DNA of 64,000 bases from Streptomyces harbinensis (GTDB taxonomy: Bacteria > Actinomycetota > Actinomycetes > Streptomycetales > Streptomycetaceae), in the NCBI RefSeq assembly GCF_900116145.1, contig NZ_FPAB01000002.1, positions 248,001 through 312,000 of the forward strand, given 5' to 3'. This document shows positions 16,109 to 22,889 of the stretch, piece by piece. The notes beneath the pieces are model-generated. The model did not search any database and was not told where the DNA came from. It saw nothing but the letters and a program-made list of their open reading frames with translations. The position numbers and the translations under genes were made by a program. Numbering within the stretch: the first letter of the stretch is position 1; every line of letters starts with the position of its first letter.

Positions 16109-16535
16109 ATGGCATCCGTGCGGACCGCGTACGACCAGAACGTGTTCAGCCGGACCTTACTGGCGGACGCCACAAGCATTGAGCGGTGGCGCTGGAAAGT
16201 GTGTGAAGTCGTCCGGGACTGGGGCGGGTCGGCCGGCCATGGATCTGGTGCGGCTCGGGGTGAGCGAACTTCTCTCCAACGTGGTCAAACACGTCCCTGA
16301 CCCCCGCTGTTACGTCCGCGTCCTGCTCATCGGTGGCGAGGTGACCGTGCAGGTATTCGACCGGTCCCGGAAACTGCCCGTCGTCGGTGAGGTGCCCGAC
16401 TGGGATGCCGAATCCGGCAGGGGGTTGTGGATGCTGCGGGAAATGGCGTCCGGCTTCGGCTGTGAACACACCCGGCACGGCGACGGCAAGATCGTCTGGT
16501 TCAGCTGCGACCTGGTGGGGGCGTTCGGTGAGTGA
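16109..16535 (+). pseudogene. AbaA/RsbW-like ATP-binding protein, frameshifted
   Basis: ATG 16109, behind GGAGG, starts MASVRTAYDQNVFSRTLLAD and continues to VVRDWGGSA in one frame. From about 16230 the family sequence continues one base over: MDLVRLGVSELLSNVVKHVP, CYVRVLLIGGEVTVQVFDRS, SGRGLWMLREMASGFG, the N, G1 and G2 boxes of a GHKL (HATPase_c) fold. Removing one base in the G/C run 16219-16237 would join the two into a normal ~140-residue protein. Either the gene is broken, or the base is an error, or translation begins at ATG 16239 and gives a short protein lacking the first helix. It is the usual divergent companion of WhiJ/DUF397. Confidence 0.75.
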
Positions 16536-16797
16536 GGAACAGCCTCGGCAGCGGGTGGAGAAGGTGACGCTCGATGTGACGGCCGGCCGCGTCCAGGAGT
16601 GGGACTGGATCGACATCGGCGGCCGGCCCGAGCGGGTGGGGTCGGTGACCGTGCTGCACAACGGGCGTCGTTTCCGCTTCGTCCAGGGCGGCACCCTGAC
16701 GCTCGGCACGCGCCGGATCGTGCGGGTGACCCGGATGGTGCGGCGCGACGCCCCCGACTCCACGCCCACCCCCGCCCCCGAAGGCGACGGGACATGA
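16528..16797 (+). CDS. Small conserved hypothetical protein coupled to the ATPase gene
   Basis: 89 residues from GTG 16528, overlapping the ATPase stop by eight bases. It has a compact predicted beta pattern, RVEKVTLDVTAGRVQEWDWI, DIGGRPERVGSVTVLHNGRR, FRFVQGGTLTLGTRRIVRVT, and then a charged Pro/Thr tail. I do not recognise the family. Next gene begins with an ATGA overlap, so the ATPase fragment, this gene and the next form one transcript. The beta-rich shape could suit a small nucleic-acid or protein-binding domain, which is a guess. Confidence 0.75.
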   Translation: MSEEQPRQRVEKVTLDVTAGRVQEWDWIDIGGRPERVGSVTVLHNGRRFRFVQGGTLTLGTRRIVRVTRMVRRDAPDSTPTPAPEGDGT

Positions 16798-17156
16798 CCG
16801 CGCCGACCCCGCTGGCCTGGCTGCACGTCGACGAGTTCACCGCGTGGGTGACCCGGGAAGGGACCTGCTCCATGTGCCGGGACGAGCATGTGCCGGTGAT
16901 GTGGGCCGGGTCGGTGGTCGCGTACGGCCGGGCCCGTACCGTCCGGGCGTGCGCGCCCTGTCTGCGGCGGCTGGCCGACTTCGTACGGGGCGAGACCGAG
17001 GGGCCCTGCGGGCCCACCCGGTACGGCACCGGGGAGGCTCGGCCGCCGGCGCCGCCTCTCTCCGGGGCGACGGACCGGGCCTTCCACGCCATCACCGTGC
17101 TGGGCCTGGCCGCGCTGGTGGCGGGCATGGTCAACACCTGGTGGGCCGGGCACTGA
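16794..17156 (+). CDS. Small CxxC...CxxC protein with C-terminal membrane segment
   Basis: 120 residues. CSMC (~25-28) and CAPC (~59-62) form a probable zinc ribbon, the first after EFTAWVTREGT. The C-terminal HAITVLGLAALVAGMVNTWW is a membrane span ending close to the stop. It would be a tail-anchored zinc-ribbon protein facing the cytoplasm. ATG 16794 overlaps the stop of the preceding gene by four bases. It is the last gene of the short operon divergent from the XRE regulator. Function unknown. Confidence 0.75.
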   Translation: MTAPTPLAWLHVDEFTAWVTREGTCSMCRDEHVPVMWAGSVVAYGRARTVRACAPCLRRLADFVRGETEGPCGPTRYGTGEARPPAPPLSGATDRAFHAITVLGLAALVAGMVNTWWAGH

Positions 17157-17207
17157 ACTGACCACGGCACCGCCCGTCCACCGGCTGCCGGGACCGGTGG
17201 AAGCAGC

Positions 17208-17266
17208 CTCCCCAACGGTCGGCGGCGGTGTTTCCCCGGGAAACAACCACCGCCGACCGTTGGGAG
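17208..17266. terminator. Nested hairpin terminator between convergent genes
   Basis: The outer stem pairs CCCAACGGTCGGCGG (left) with CCGCCGACCGTTGGG (right), with one extra C in the left flank. Inside is a second perfect hairpin, GTTTCCCCGGGAAAC (17230-17244). It separates the plus-strand operon from the minus-strand GntR gene and can serve both. Confidence 0.75.
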
Positions 17267-17267
17267 G

Positions 17268-18014
17268 TCAGGCGCCGGGTGTGCCGCCGGTGGGTGGCAG
17301 TCCGGCCAGCAGGGCGCGGCGTGAGGCGCGGACGTGCTCGCGCATGACGTGTTCCGCGCTGTCGCCGTCCTTCTCCAGGATCAGTTCGAGAACGTGGTGG
17401 TGCTCGCGGTCGGACTGGCGGGCCCGGCCCGGCTGGCTGAGGGAGGTGGTCACCAGGCGGGAGTACGCCAGCTGGTTCATCAGCGTGCGGTAATGGGCCT
17501 CCAGTTTGCTGTTGTCGGCCCCGGCGATCAGCAGATCGTGGAATTCCTGGACGAGTCCGGCGTACCGTTCGCGGTCGTCGCGCTCCACCGCGTTGTCCGC
17601 CTCCCGCAGGTTCCGTTCCAGCAGCTCGATCTCCGCGACCCGGCCGCGCTGGGCGAGGAGGCGGGCGGCGGCTCCCTCCAGCAGTTCCTTCATTTCGAAG
17701 AGTTCGGTGATCTCACGGCGGGACGGGGCGGTGACGAACGTGCCGACCCGGGGCCGGATTTCGACCAGGCCCTCGGTCTGGAGCTGTTTCAGCGCCTCGC
17801 GCACCGGTGTGCGGCTGACGCCGAACTCCTCCGCGAGGGCCAGTTCGGCGAGCGGCGACCCGGGTCTGATGTCGCCCCTGATGATGCGATGGCGCATTTC
17901 GGCGACCACCCGGGCCTGCACCGACCCGTTCCTGGGTCCGCTCTTTCCGCGATTCACCGATCTCATCCTTGTCGTCTCCCGGGCCGGCCGCCGGTCGTCG
18001 GTCCCTGCGGTCAC
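17268..18014 (-). CDS. GntR-family (FadR/FCD) regulator of the catabolic cluster
   Basis: 248 residues from GTG 18014; ATG 17966 (MRSVNRGKSGPRNGSVQARV) is an equally good start. Winged helix at ~35-95: RHRIIRGDIRPGSPLAELAL, FGVSRTPVREALKQLQTEGL, PRVGTFV. The FCD domain follows with ELFEMKELLEGAAARLLAQR, FHDLLIAGADN, REHHHVLELILEKDGDSAEH; its His residues usually bind a metal and a small carboxylate effector. It lies four bases after the flavin reductase stop, last in the BCCT operon, so it is probably autoregulated. The likely operators are the paired palindromes at 20771 and 20969. Confidence 0.93.
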   Translation of the reverse strand: MTAGTDDRRPARETTRMRSVNRGKSGPRNGSVQARVVAEMRHRIIRGDIRPGSPLAELALAEEFGVSRTPVREALKQLQTEGLVEIRPRVGTFVTAPSRREITELFEMKELLEGAAARLLAQRGRVAEIELLERNLREADNAVERDDRERYAGLVQEFHDLLIAGADNSKLEAHYRTLMNQLAYSRLVTTSLSQPGRARQSDREHHHVLELILEKDGDSAEHVMREHVRASRRALLAGLPPTGGTPGA

Positions 18015-18017
18015 CGG

Positions 18018-18521
18018 TCATCCCAGCGGGGCGAGCGCGCCCCCGTCGAAGAACTTACCCGCGCCGTACACCATGGGCGGCCACTCGGCGACATCGGCGT
18101 GCACCACCCGGCAGATGAAGATGGTGTGGGTGCTGGCCTGGAGCCGTTCGCGGATCTCGGCCTCCACCCGGGCGCTGCTTCCGGTGAGCAGCGGGCTGCC
18201 GAACGGTCCGCTCTCCCAGTCGACCTGGCGGAACTTGTCGGCGGACTTGCCGGCGAAGACACCGACGACGTCCAGTTGCCCGGTGGAGAGGATGTTGATG
18301 GCGAGGTGGCCGGCGCGGAAGAGGCAGTCGTGGGTGGAGGAGGTGCGCTGGACGCACACCATGACGGTGGCGGGGTCGAGGGAGATGCTGGAGAAGGCGT
18401 TGACCGCCAGGCCCCTCGGTGTCTCGCCGTCCATGGCGGTCACGACCGTGACCCCGGTGACGAACTGCCGGTTGACCTGCTTCATCACATCGATGCCGGG
18501 GGTGGCGGCGAGTGCGGTCAT
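18018..18521 (-). CDS. Flavin reductase (FMN/FAD, HpaC-like) for a two-component monooxygenase
   Basis: 167 residues from ATG 18521, which has AAGGAG upstream. FVTGVTVVTAMDGETPRGLA, NAFSSISLDPATVMVCVQRT, HDCLFRAGHLAINILSTGQL and RLQASTHTIFICRVVHADVA are the flavin reductase-like fold of short-chain FMN reductases. It would use NAD(P)H to supply reduced flavin, almost certainly to the luciferase-like monooxygenase at 24605 on the divergent arm. The frame is open 165 bases further upstream through a Thr/Ala-rich repeat, which I take as untranslated. Confidence 0.9.
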   Translation of the reverse strand: MTALAATPGIDVMKQVNRQFVTGVTVVTAMDGETPRGLAVNAFSSISLDPATVMVCVQRTSSTHDCLFRAGHLAINILSTGQLDVVGVFAGKSADKFRQVDWESGPFGSPLLTGSSARVEAEIRERLQASTHTIFICRVVHADVAEWPPMVYGAGKFFDGGALAPLG

Positions 18522-18694
18522 GGCGGTGCTCCTTGTCCTGGTCCGTGCCGTGGTGGCGGTGGCGGTGGCGGTGGTGATCGTCGTGCCGGTCGTGCCGGTC
18601 GCGGTACGGGTGGGTGTGCCGGTGGTCGCGCCCGTGGGCATGGCGCGGGCGGCGGCCGGGGCGGCGGCGGGGGCGGGGGCCGTCATCGCGGGCG
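18522..18694 (-). repeat. Low-complexity GC-rich spacer between SnoaL-like and flavin reductase genes
   Basis: The spacer has short tandem repeats: GCGGTG units around 18556-18572 and two adjacent CGTGCCGGT units at 18583-18600. In one minus-strand frame it would extend the reductase with a Thr/Ala-rich tail, in another it would give a His/Arg/Asp-rich peptide. It could be noncoding or a source of extended N-termini. Confidence 0.5.
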
Positions 18695-19120
18695 TCAGTC
18701 CTGCCCCACCGGGAAGACGCCGAGCGCCGAGAGGAGGGCGCGCGGGTCCCAGGTGACGTGCTCCTCGGCGATCCGGTCGCCCGCGAACCGGGCGAAGGTG
18801 GCGCCGGCGACCCGCACGCGCCGCCCGGTGGCGGGGACGTCGAGGAACGGGTTCTCATGTCGGCCGGTGCTGTGCCAGCGGATCGCGGCCCGGTCCCCGT
18901 CGAGCAGGATGTCGTCGATGGTGGTGGTCAGGTCGGGGAACGCGGCCCGGGTGGTGAGGATCGCGGACTTGAAGCCGGCCAGGGGCTGCGGCTGCGGGTC
19001 GCTGCCGTACCGGAGGTAGTCCGGCGCGAGGAGCGCGTCGAGGGCGTCCACCTCGCCCCGTCCCCAGACGGCGGCCCAGGTCGTCTCGATCAGTTCGCGG
19101 CGGGCGTTACTGTCCGGCAT
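18695..19120 (-). CDS. SnoaL-like / ester-cyclase family protein
   Basis: 141 residues, an NTF2-like single domain. ELIETTWAAVWGRGEVDALD, LLAPDYLRYG, FKSAILTTRAAFPDLTTTID, DRAAIRWHSTGRHENPFLDV and FARFAGDRIAEEHVTWDPRA follow the SnoaL pattern. Family members catalyse cyclisation, hydration or isomerisation, or serve as binding proteins. Its start overlaps the end of the transporter gene by 14 bases, so it is co-transcribed with transport and flavin reduction; it may act on an unstable ring-opened product. Exact reaction unknown. Confidence 0.87.
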   Translation of the reverse strand: MPDSNARRELIETTWAAVWGRGEVDALDALLAPDYLRYGSDPQPQPLAGFKSAILTTRAAFPDLTTTIDDILLDGDRAAIRWHSTGRHENPFLDVPATGRRVRVAGATFARFAGDRIAEEHVTWDPRALLSALGVFPVGQD

Positions 19121-20732
19121 CTGCCTTCTCCTTCTCTTCTTTCTCCGGGTCCGTGCCCGGCCGGGCGGCGAGGTCCGCGCTCAGTTCCTTCCGGAAGGAC
19201 ACCGCCAGTCCGGCGATGACCACGAGGAACGGCAGGGACGTGACGATGACGGTGTTCTGGAGGCCGTTCAGCCCGCCGGCGAGCAGCAGGGCGACGGCTG
19301 TGACCCCGGTGATGACGCCCCACAGGACGAGGACGGAACGGCGCGGGGTGAGCGACCCCTCGGAGGTCATCATGCTCAGCACATAGGTGTTGGAGTCCGC
19401 GCTGGTGACGAAGAAGATCACCACCAGCAGGATGGCCACGGCCGAGGTGACACCGGCCAGCGGGAAGTGGTCGAGGGTGGCGAAGAACGCCGTGTTGAGG
19501 TCGGCGGCCGTCTGCCGCGCGATGTCGCCGCCCTGGTACAGGTCGACATGGATGGCGGTGCCGCCGAAGACCGTGAACCAGGTGAAGAACGCGGCGCTCG
19601 GCACGACCAGGACACCGGAGATGAAGCCCCGGATGGTGCGGCCCCGGGAGATGCGGGCCAGGAAGATCCCCACGAAGGCGCCCCAGGAGACCCACCAGGC
19701 GAGCATGAAGTAGGTCCACAGCTGCATCCACTCCAGGCCGCCGAAGGCGGTGCCCTGGAGGCTCATCCGGAAGAAGTCGGTGGCCCACAGGCCCAGGGAC
19801 TCGGTGTAGAGGTTGGCAACGAAGGCCGCGGGGCCCACGATCAGCATGAAGGCGACGAACGCGATGGCGAGCACCGTGCTGAGCTGGCTCAGGTACTTGA
19901 TGCCCTTGTTGATGCCGGTCACCGCGGAGAGGGTGAACATGGAGGTCAGGGCGGCGACGATCAGCACCTGGCTCACCGAGTTGACCGGGACGCCGAACAG
20001 GCTGCCGAGACCGTTGTTGAGCTGGAGGGCGCCCAGGCCCAGGGACGTCGTGGTGCCGAAGAGGGTGGAGAAGACCGCCAGGACGTCGATGGTCTTGCCG
20101 ATCGGGCCGTTCACGCGGTCGCCGAGCAGTGGCACGAACAGCTGGCTGACCAGGGCGCGGCGGCCTTTGCGGTGGGTGGCGTAGGCGATGGCGAGTCCGA
20201 AGACGGCGAAGACCGCCCAGGCGTGCAGGCCCCAGTCGAAGTAGGAGTACTGGAGGGCGCGCGCCGCCGCCTCCGGGGTGTGGGGCTCGGCCAGGCCGTG
20301 CGGCGGGTCCGCGAAGTGCGAGATGGGTTCGGCGACGCCGTAGGAGATCAGTCCGATCCCCATGACGGCGGCCAGCAGCATGGCCAGCCAGGTGGCCGTC
20401 GAGAACTCCGGGCGGTCGGTGTCCTTGCCGAGCCGGATCGCGCCGGCCGGGCTGAAGGCCAGGAACACCAGGAAGATCAGGATGGCGAGGGTGACCACCA
20501 GATAGGTCCAGCCGAAGGTCTCGGTGACCCAGCCCAGCGAGGCCGAGGTGACCTTGTTGAGGTTCTCGGTGAACAGCACCGCCCAGGCCACGACCACCAG
20601 CGAGATGCCGGTGGAGGTCCAGAAGACGGACCCGAGCCGGCCGAGCCCGCCGCGTTCCGGGGCGGGCCCGGCGTCGCTCCCCGGCGGTTCCGCGGGTGTG
20701 ATCTCCGCACCCGTCCCAAGGTGACTGGACAT
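19107..20732 (-). CDS. BCCT-family betaine/carnitine/choline transporter
   Basis: 541 residues from ATG 20732 (AAGGAG upstream), with about 12 membrane spans. BCCT marks: FDWGLHAWAVFAVFGLAIAY, the signature WWVSWGAFVGIFLARISRGR, TWFTVFGGTAIHVDLYQ, and VTSADSNTYVLSMMTSEGSL. Short N-terminal and charged C-terminal tails (EKEEKEKADAGQ) are cytoplasmic. BCCT carriers take up quaternary ammonium zwitterions with Na+ or H+, so the pathway substrate probably carries a permanently charged nitrogen. It is first in the minus-strand arm and shares a divergent promoter region with the catabolic operon. Confidence 0.95.
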   Translation of the reverse strand: MSSHLGTGAEITPAEPPGSDAGPAPERGGLGRLGSVFWTSTGISLVVVAWAVLFTENLNKVTSASLGWVTETFGWTYLVVTLAILIFLVFLAFSPAGAIRLGKDTDRPEFSTATWLAMLLAAVMGIGLISYGVAEPISHFADPPHGLAEPHTPEAAARALQYSYFDWGLHAWAVFAVFGLAIAYATHRKGRRALVSQLFVPLLGDRVNGPIGKTIDVLAVFSTLFGTTTSLGLGALQLNNGLGSLFGVPVNSVSQVLIVAALTSMFTLSAVTGINKGIKYLSQLSTVLAIAFVAFMLIVGPAAFVANLYTESLGLWATDFFRMSLQGTAFGGLEWMQLWTYFMLAWWVSWGAFVGIFLARISRGRTIRGFISGVLVVPSAAFFTWFTVFGGTAIHVDLYQGGDIARQTAADLNTAFFATLDHFPLAGVTSAVAILLVVIFFVTSADSNTYVLSMMTSEGSLTPRRSVLVLWGVITGVTAVALLLAGGLNGLQNTVIVTSLPFLVVIAGLAVSFRKELSADLAARPGTDPEKEEKEKADAGQ

Positions 20733-20770
20733 GGGGCTCCTTGCGTCCGCAGGGTCGCCAGCTTCGCCGC

Positions 20771-20781
20771 TGGCATGCAAG
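20771..20781 (-). promoter_or_regulatory. Candidate GntR operator over the transporter-operon start point
   Basis: TGGCATGCAAG is near-palindromic around GCATGC. On the minus strand it lies four bases beyond a -10-like ATTACT (20791-20786), with -35 TTGACC at 20814-20809 and a 17-bp spacer. The same 11-mer sits in the same place at the opposite promoter. Confidence 0.65.
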
Positions 20782-20935
20782 GAGCAGTAATGCATGTCAC
20801 CCAGCACGGGTCAAGAGATCGGACGGAATGAATCGGATACCGGTCCCAGGATCAGTGAAAAGCCTGCTAGCGCTTGTGTGTGGGCGGTGCCGAGCGAGCC
20901 GGAGTCCGCTCGGAACGGTCTCTCGGACGCAACTC

Positions 20936-20964
20936 TTGACCGAGACAAGACGGATGCCTATCGT
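20936..20964 (+). promoter_or_regulatory. Promoter of the catabolic operon, predicted leaderless
   Basis: TTGACC (20936-20941), a 17-bp spacer and TATCGT (20959-20964). The start codon ATG 20973 falls where transcription should begin. TCTCGG/CCGAGA (20921-20926, 20940-20945) is an inverted repeat overlapping the -35 box. CTCTTGACC is shared with the opposite promoter. Confidence 0.65.
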
Positions 20965-20968
20965 CCTG

Positions 20969-20979
20969 TGGCATGCAAG
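20969..20979 (+). promoter_or_regulatory. Candidate GntR operator over the catabolic-operon start codon
   Basis: The same TGGCATGCAAG as at 20771, four bases past the -10 box and covering the first codons of the AA_synth gene. A repressor bound here would block initiation, and with the twin site would silence both arms. Confidence 0.65.
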
Positions 20980-21602
20980 AGCGCACTCCGGATCGCCCGG
21001 ATCACTCCATCGGTCTCCGCAAGCTCGTGCTCTACCGCGACGTGGTCGTCACGGAGGCCGGCCACCCCCCGGCCCGGCCCGCCCGGCGGGCCAGCGTCGC
21101 CGCCGTCATCGCCAACCCCTGGCTGCACAGCGGACCCTCGGCCGACCTGTCCGAGGCCCAGGCCCGTATCGCTCCGGTCCTCGCCGGCCTGCTCACCGAC
21201 CGGCTCATCGCCGCACTGGGCCCGGTGGAGGAGATCGAGGCGTTCGGCAAGGCCGCCGTTGTCGGCACCGGCGGCGAGATCGAGCACGCCGGAGCGCTCA
21301 TCCACACGCCCTACTTCGGCAATCTCGTACGGGAGTTCCTGGCCGGCACGTCGATCATCTGCTTCGCCGACACCCGCGCCGAGGCGGGCGAGACCCTGAC
21401 CGTCCCCCTGTGGCACAAGACCCACGCGGCGACCCGCAGCCACTACCAGACCATCAGCGCCCGGGTCCCCGACGCCCCGCGCGCCGACGAGATCGTCGTC
21501 ATCGCCGCCGCGTCCACCGGACCCCGGCCGCACCCCCGCATCGGGGACCGCACCACCGACCGCACCGTCACCGCCGCAAGCCTGGAGGCCACCCCGTCAT
21601 GA
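20973..21602 (+). CDS. AA_synth (DUF1185, PF06684) family protein 1
   Basis: 209 residues. LRKLVLYRDVVVTEAGHPPA opens the domain; VAAVIANPWLHSGPSADLSE, EAFGKAAVVGTGGEIEHAGA, LIHTPYFGNLVREFLAGTSI, WHKTHAATRSHYQTISARV and ADEIVVIAAAS are the conserved stretches. The family is named for amino acid synthesis but has no firm reaction; solved members have a chorismate-mutase-like trimer fold. It begins the catabolic operon directly at the predicted transcription start. The last four bases overlap the start of a second family member. Confidence 0.9.
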   Translation: MQERTPDRPDHSIGLRKLVLYRDVVVTEAGHPPARPARRASVAAVIANPWLHSGPSADLSEAQARIAPVLAGLLTDRLIAALGPVEEIEAFGKAAVVGTGGEIEHAGALIHTPYFGNLVREFLAGTSIICFADTRAEAGETLTVPLWHKTHAATRSHYQTISARVPDAPRADEIVVIAAASTGPRPHPRIGDRTTDRTVTAASLEATPS

Positions 21603-22150
21603 ACGTCCGCAAGATCGTGACCGTCGTCGAGGAGATCCGCACCGAGGGCGGCCGGGAGGTCGCCACCCCGGCCAAGGTCGCCGTCGTCGCCGCCGTCATC
21701 GCCAATCCGTGGGCCGGCCGGGGCTTCGTCGAGGACCTGGCCCCCGGCATCGACGCCCACGCCTCCGACCTCGGGGCCCTGCTCGCCCCGGCGGTGCTCG
21801 AAGCGCTCGGCGCGCCCGCCGAGGCGTACGGCAAAGCCGCCATCGTCGGCCTCGACGGCGAGATCGAACACGGCTCCGCCCTGATCCACACCCTCAAGTT
21901 CGGCGACCACTTCCGCAAGGCCGCCGACGCCACCACCCTGCTGCCCGCCGTCGAGAAGCGCGGACCCGCCGGCGTCCTCTTCGACATCCCGCTCAAGCAC
22001 ATCACCGACGCCACGATCCGCTCCCACCACCAGAGCATCGAGGTCCGGATCACCGACGCCCCCCACCCCGGCGAGATCGTCGTCGCCCTCGCCGCCGCCG
22101 CCCAGGGACGCCCCCAGCAGCGGCTGGCACCGCTGGCGACCGAACAGTAG
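21599..22150 (+). CDS. AA_synth (DUF1185, PF06684) family protein 2
   Basis: 183 residues; MNVRKIVTVVEEIRTEGGRE, VAAVIANPWAGRGFVEDLAP, EAYGKAAIVGLDGEIEHGSA, LIHTLKFGDHFRKAADATTL, LPAVEKRGPAGVLFDIPLKH and ADEIVV-like PGEIVVALAAA. It shares the family core with the preceding gene but has only about a third of positions in common by eye, so the two are an old pair rather than a recent duplicate, and may form a mixed complex. ATGA coupling to the first gene supports equal expression. Confidence 0.9.
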   Translation: MNVRKIVTVVEEIRTEGGREVATPAKVAVVAAVIANPWAGRGFVEDLAPGIDAHASDLGALLAPAVLEALGAPAEAYGKAAIVGLDGEIEHGSALIHTLKFGDHFRKAADATTLLPAVEKRGPAGVLFDIPLKHITDATIRSHHQSIEVRITDAPHPGEIVVALAAAAQGRPQQRLAPLATEQ

Positions 22151-22157
22151 AGGTGAC

Positions 22158-22889
22158 ATGAGCAAGCCGACGCTGGTGCTGCTGCACGGCGTCGGGCTCG
22201 ACCACACCATGTGGGAGCCCGCCGCCGTGCTCCTGAGCGACCGCTTCACCGTCCTCACCCCCGACCTGCCCGGCCACGGCGCCCGCCCGCCGGTCCCGGA
22301 CGGGATCACCCTCGCCGAACTGGCCGACGACATCGCCGCCACCGTCCCGGCGGGCGCCCACCTCGCCGGATTCTCGCTCGGCGCGCTGATCGCCCAGCAT
22401 GTGGCACTCCACAACCCCGGCCGGGCCGCCACCCTCACCTCCATCAGCTCGGTGTGCCGCCGTACCCCGGGAGAACGGGCCGCCGTACTCGCCCGGCTGC
22501 GCACCGCGGAAACCGACGTCGCCGCGAGCGCCGCCGCCTCCCTGGAGCGCTGGTACGCGGGCACCGGCGTCGGTCCCGACCTGGTGGCCCGCACCGAAGC
22601 CACCCTGCTGGCCAACGACCCCGGGTCCTTCCTCGCCTGCTACCGCGTCTTCGCCACCGCCGACGCCGAACTCGCCCCGCACCTCGCGGAGATCACCACC
22701 CCGGCGCTGGCCCTCACCGGGGCGGACGATCCCGGCTCCACCCCCGCCATGACCCACCGGCTCGCCGCCGCGCTGCCCGACTGCCGCGCGGTCGTCGTCC
22801 CCCGGGCCCGGCACATGCTGCCCGTCCAGTGCCCCGAGGCGTTCGCCGACGCCCTGACCCACTTCATCGGAGAGCGCGCCCATGCCTGA
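22158..22889 (+). CDS. Alpha/beta hydrolase (PcaD/enol-lactonase or amidohydrolase-like)
   Basis: 243 residues. LVLLHGVGLDHTMWEPAA holds the oxyanion HG, LAGFSLGALIAQHVAL the nucleophile Ser (~93), ALTGADDPGSTPAMTHR the Asp, and ARHMLPVQCPEAFADALTHF the His. All three catalytic residues are present. Relatives include 3-oxoadipate enol-lactonase and the hydrolases that split N-formyl or N-acetyl enamines in pyridine and vitamin B6 breakdown, which would fit this operon. The stop overlaps the next start by eight bases. Confidence 0.9.
   Translation: MSKPTLVLLHGVGLDHTMWEPAAVLLSDRFTVLTPDLPGHGARPPVPDGITLAELADDIAATVPAGAHLAGFSLGALIAQHVALHNPGRAATLTSISSVCRRTPGERAAVLARLRTAETDVAASAAASLERWYAGTGVGPDLVARTEATLLANDPGSFLACYRVFATADAELAPHLAEITTPALALTGADDPGSTPAMTHRLAAALPDCRAVVVPRARHMLPVQCPEAFADALTHFIGERAHA

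Noticed and set aside
16104..16238. A GTG start at 16104 giving an uninterrupted ATPase frame
   Set aside because: The first 45 residues in that frame look nothing like the family, whereas the ATG 16109 frame gives the right N-terminus behind GGAGG; a frameshift explains it better.
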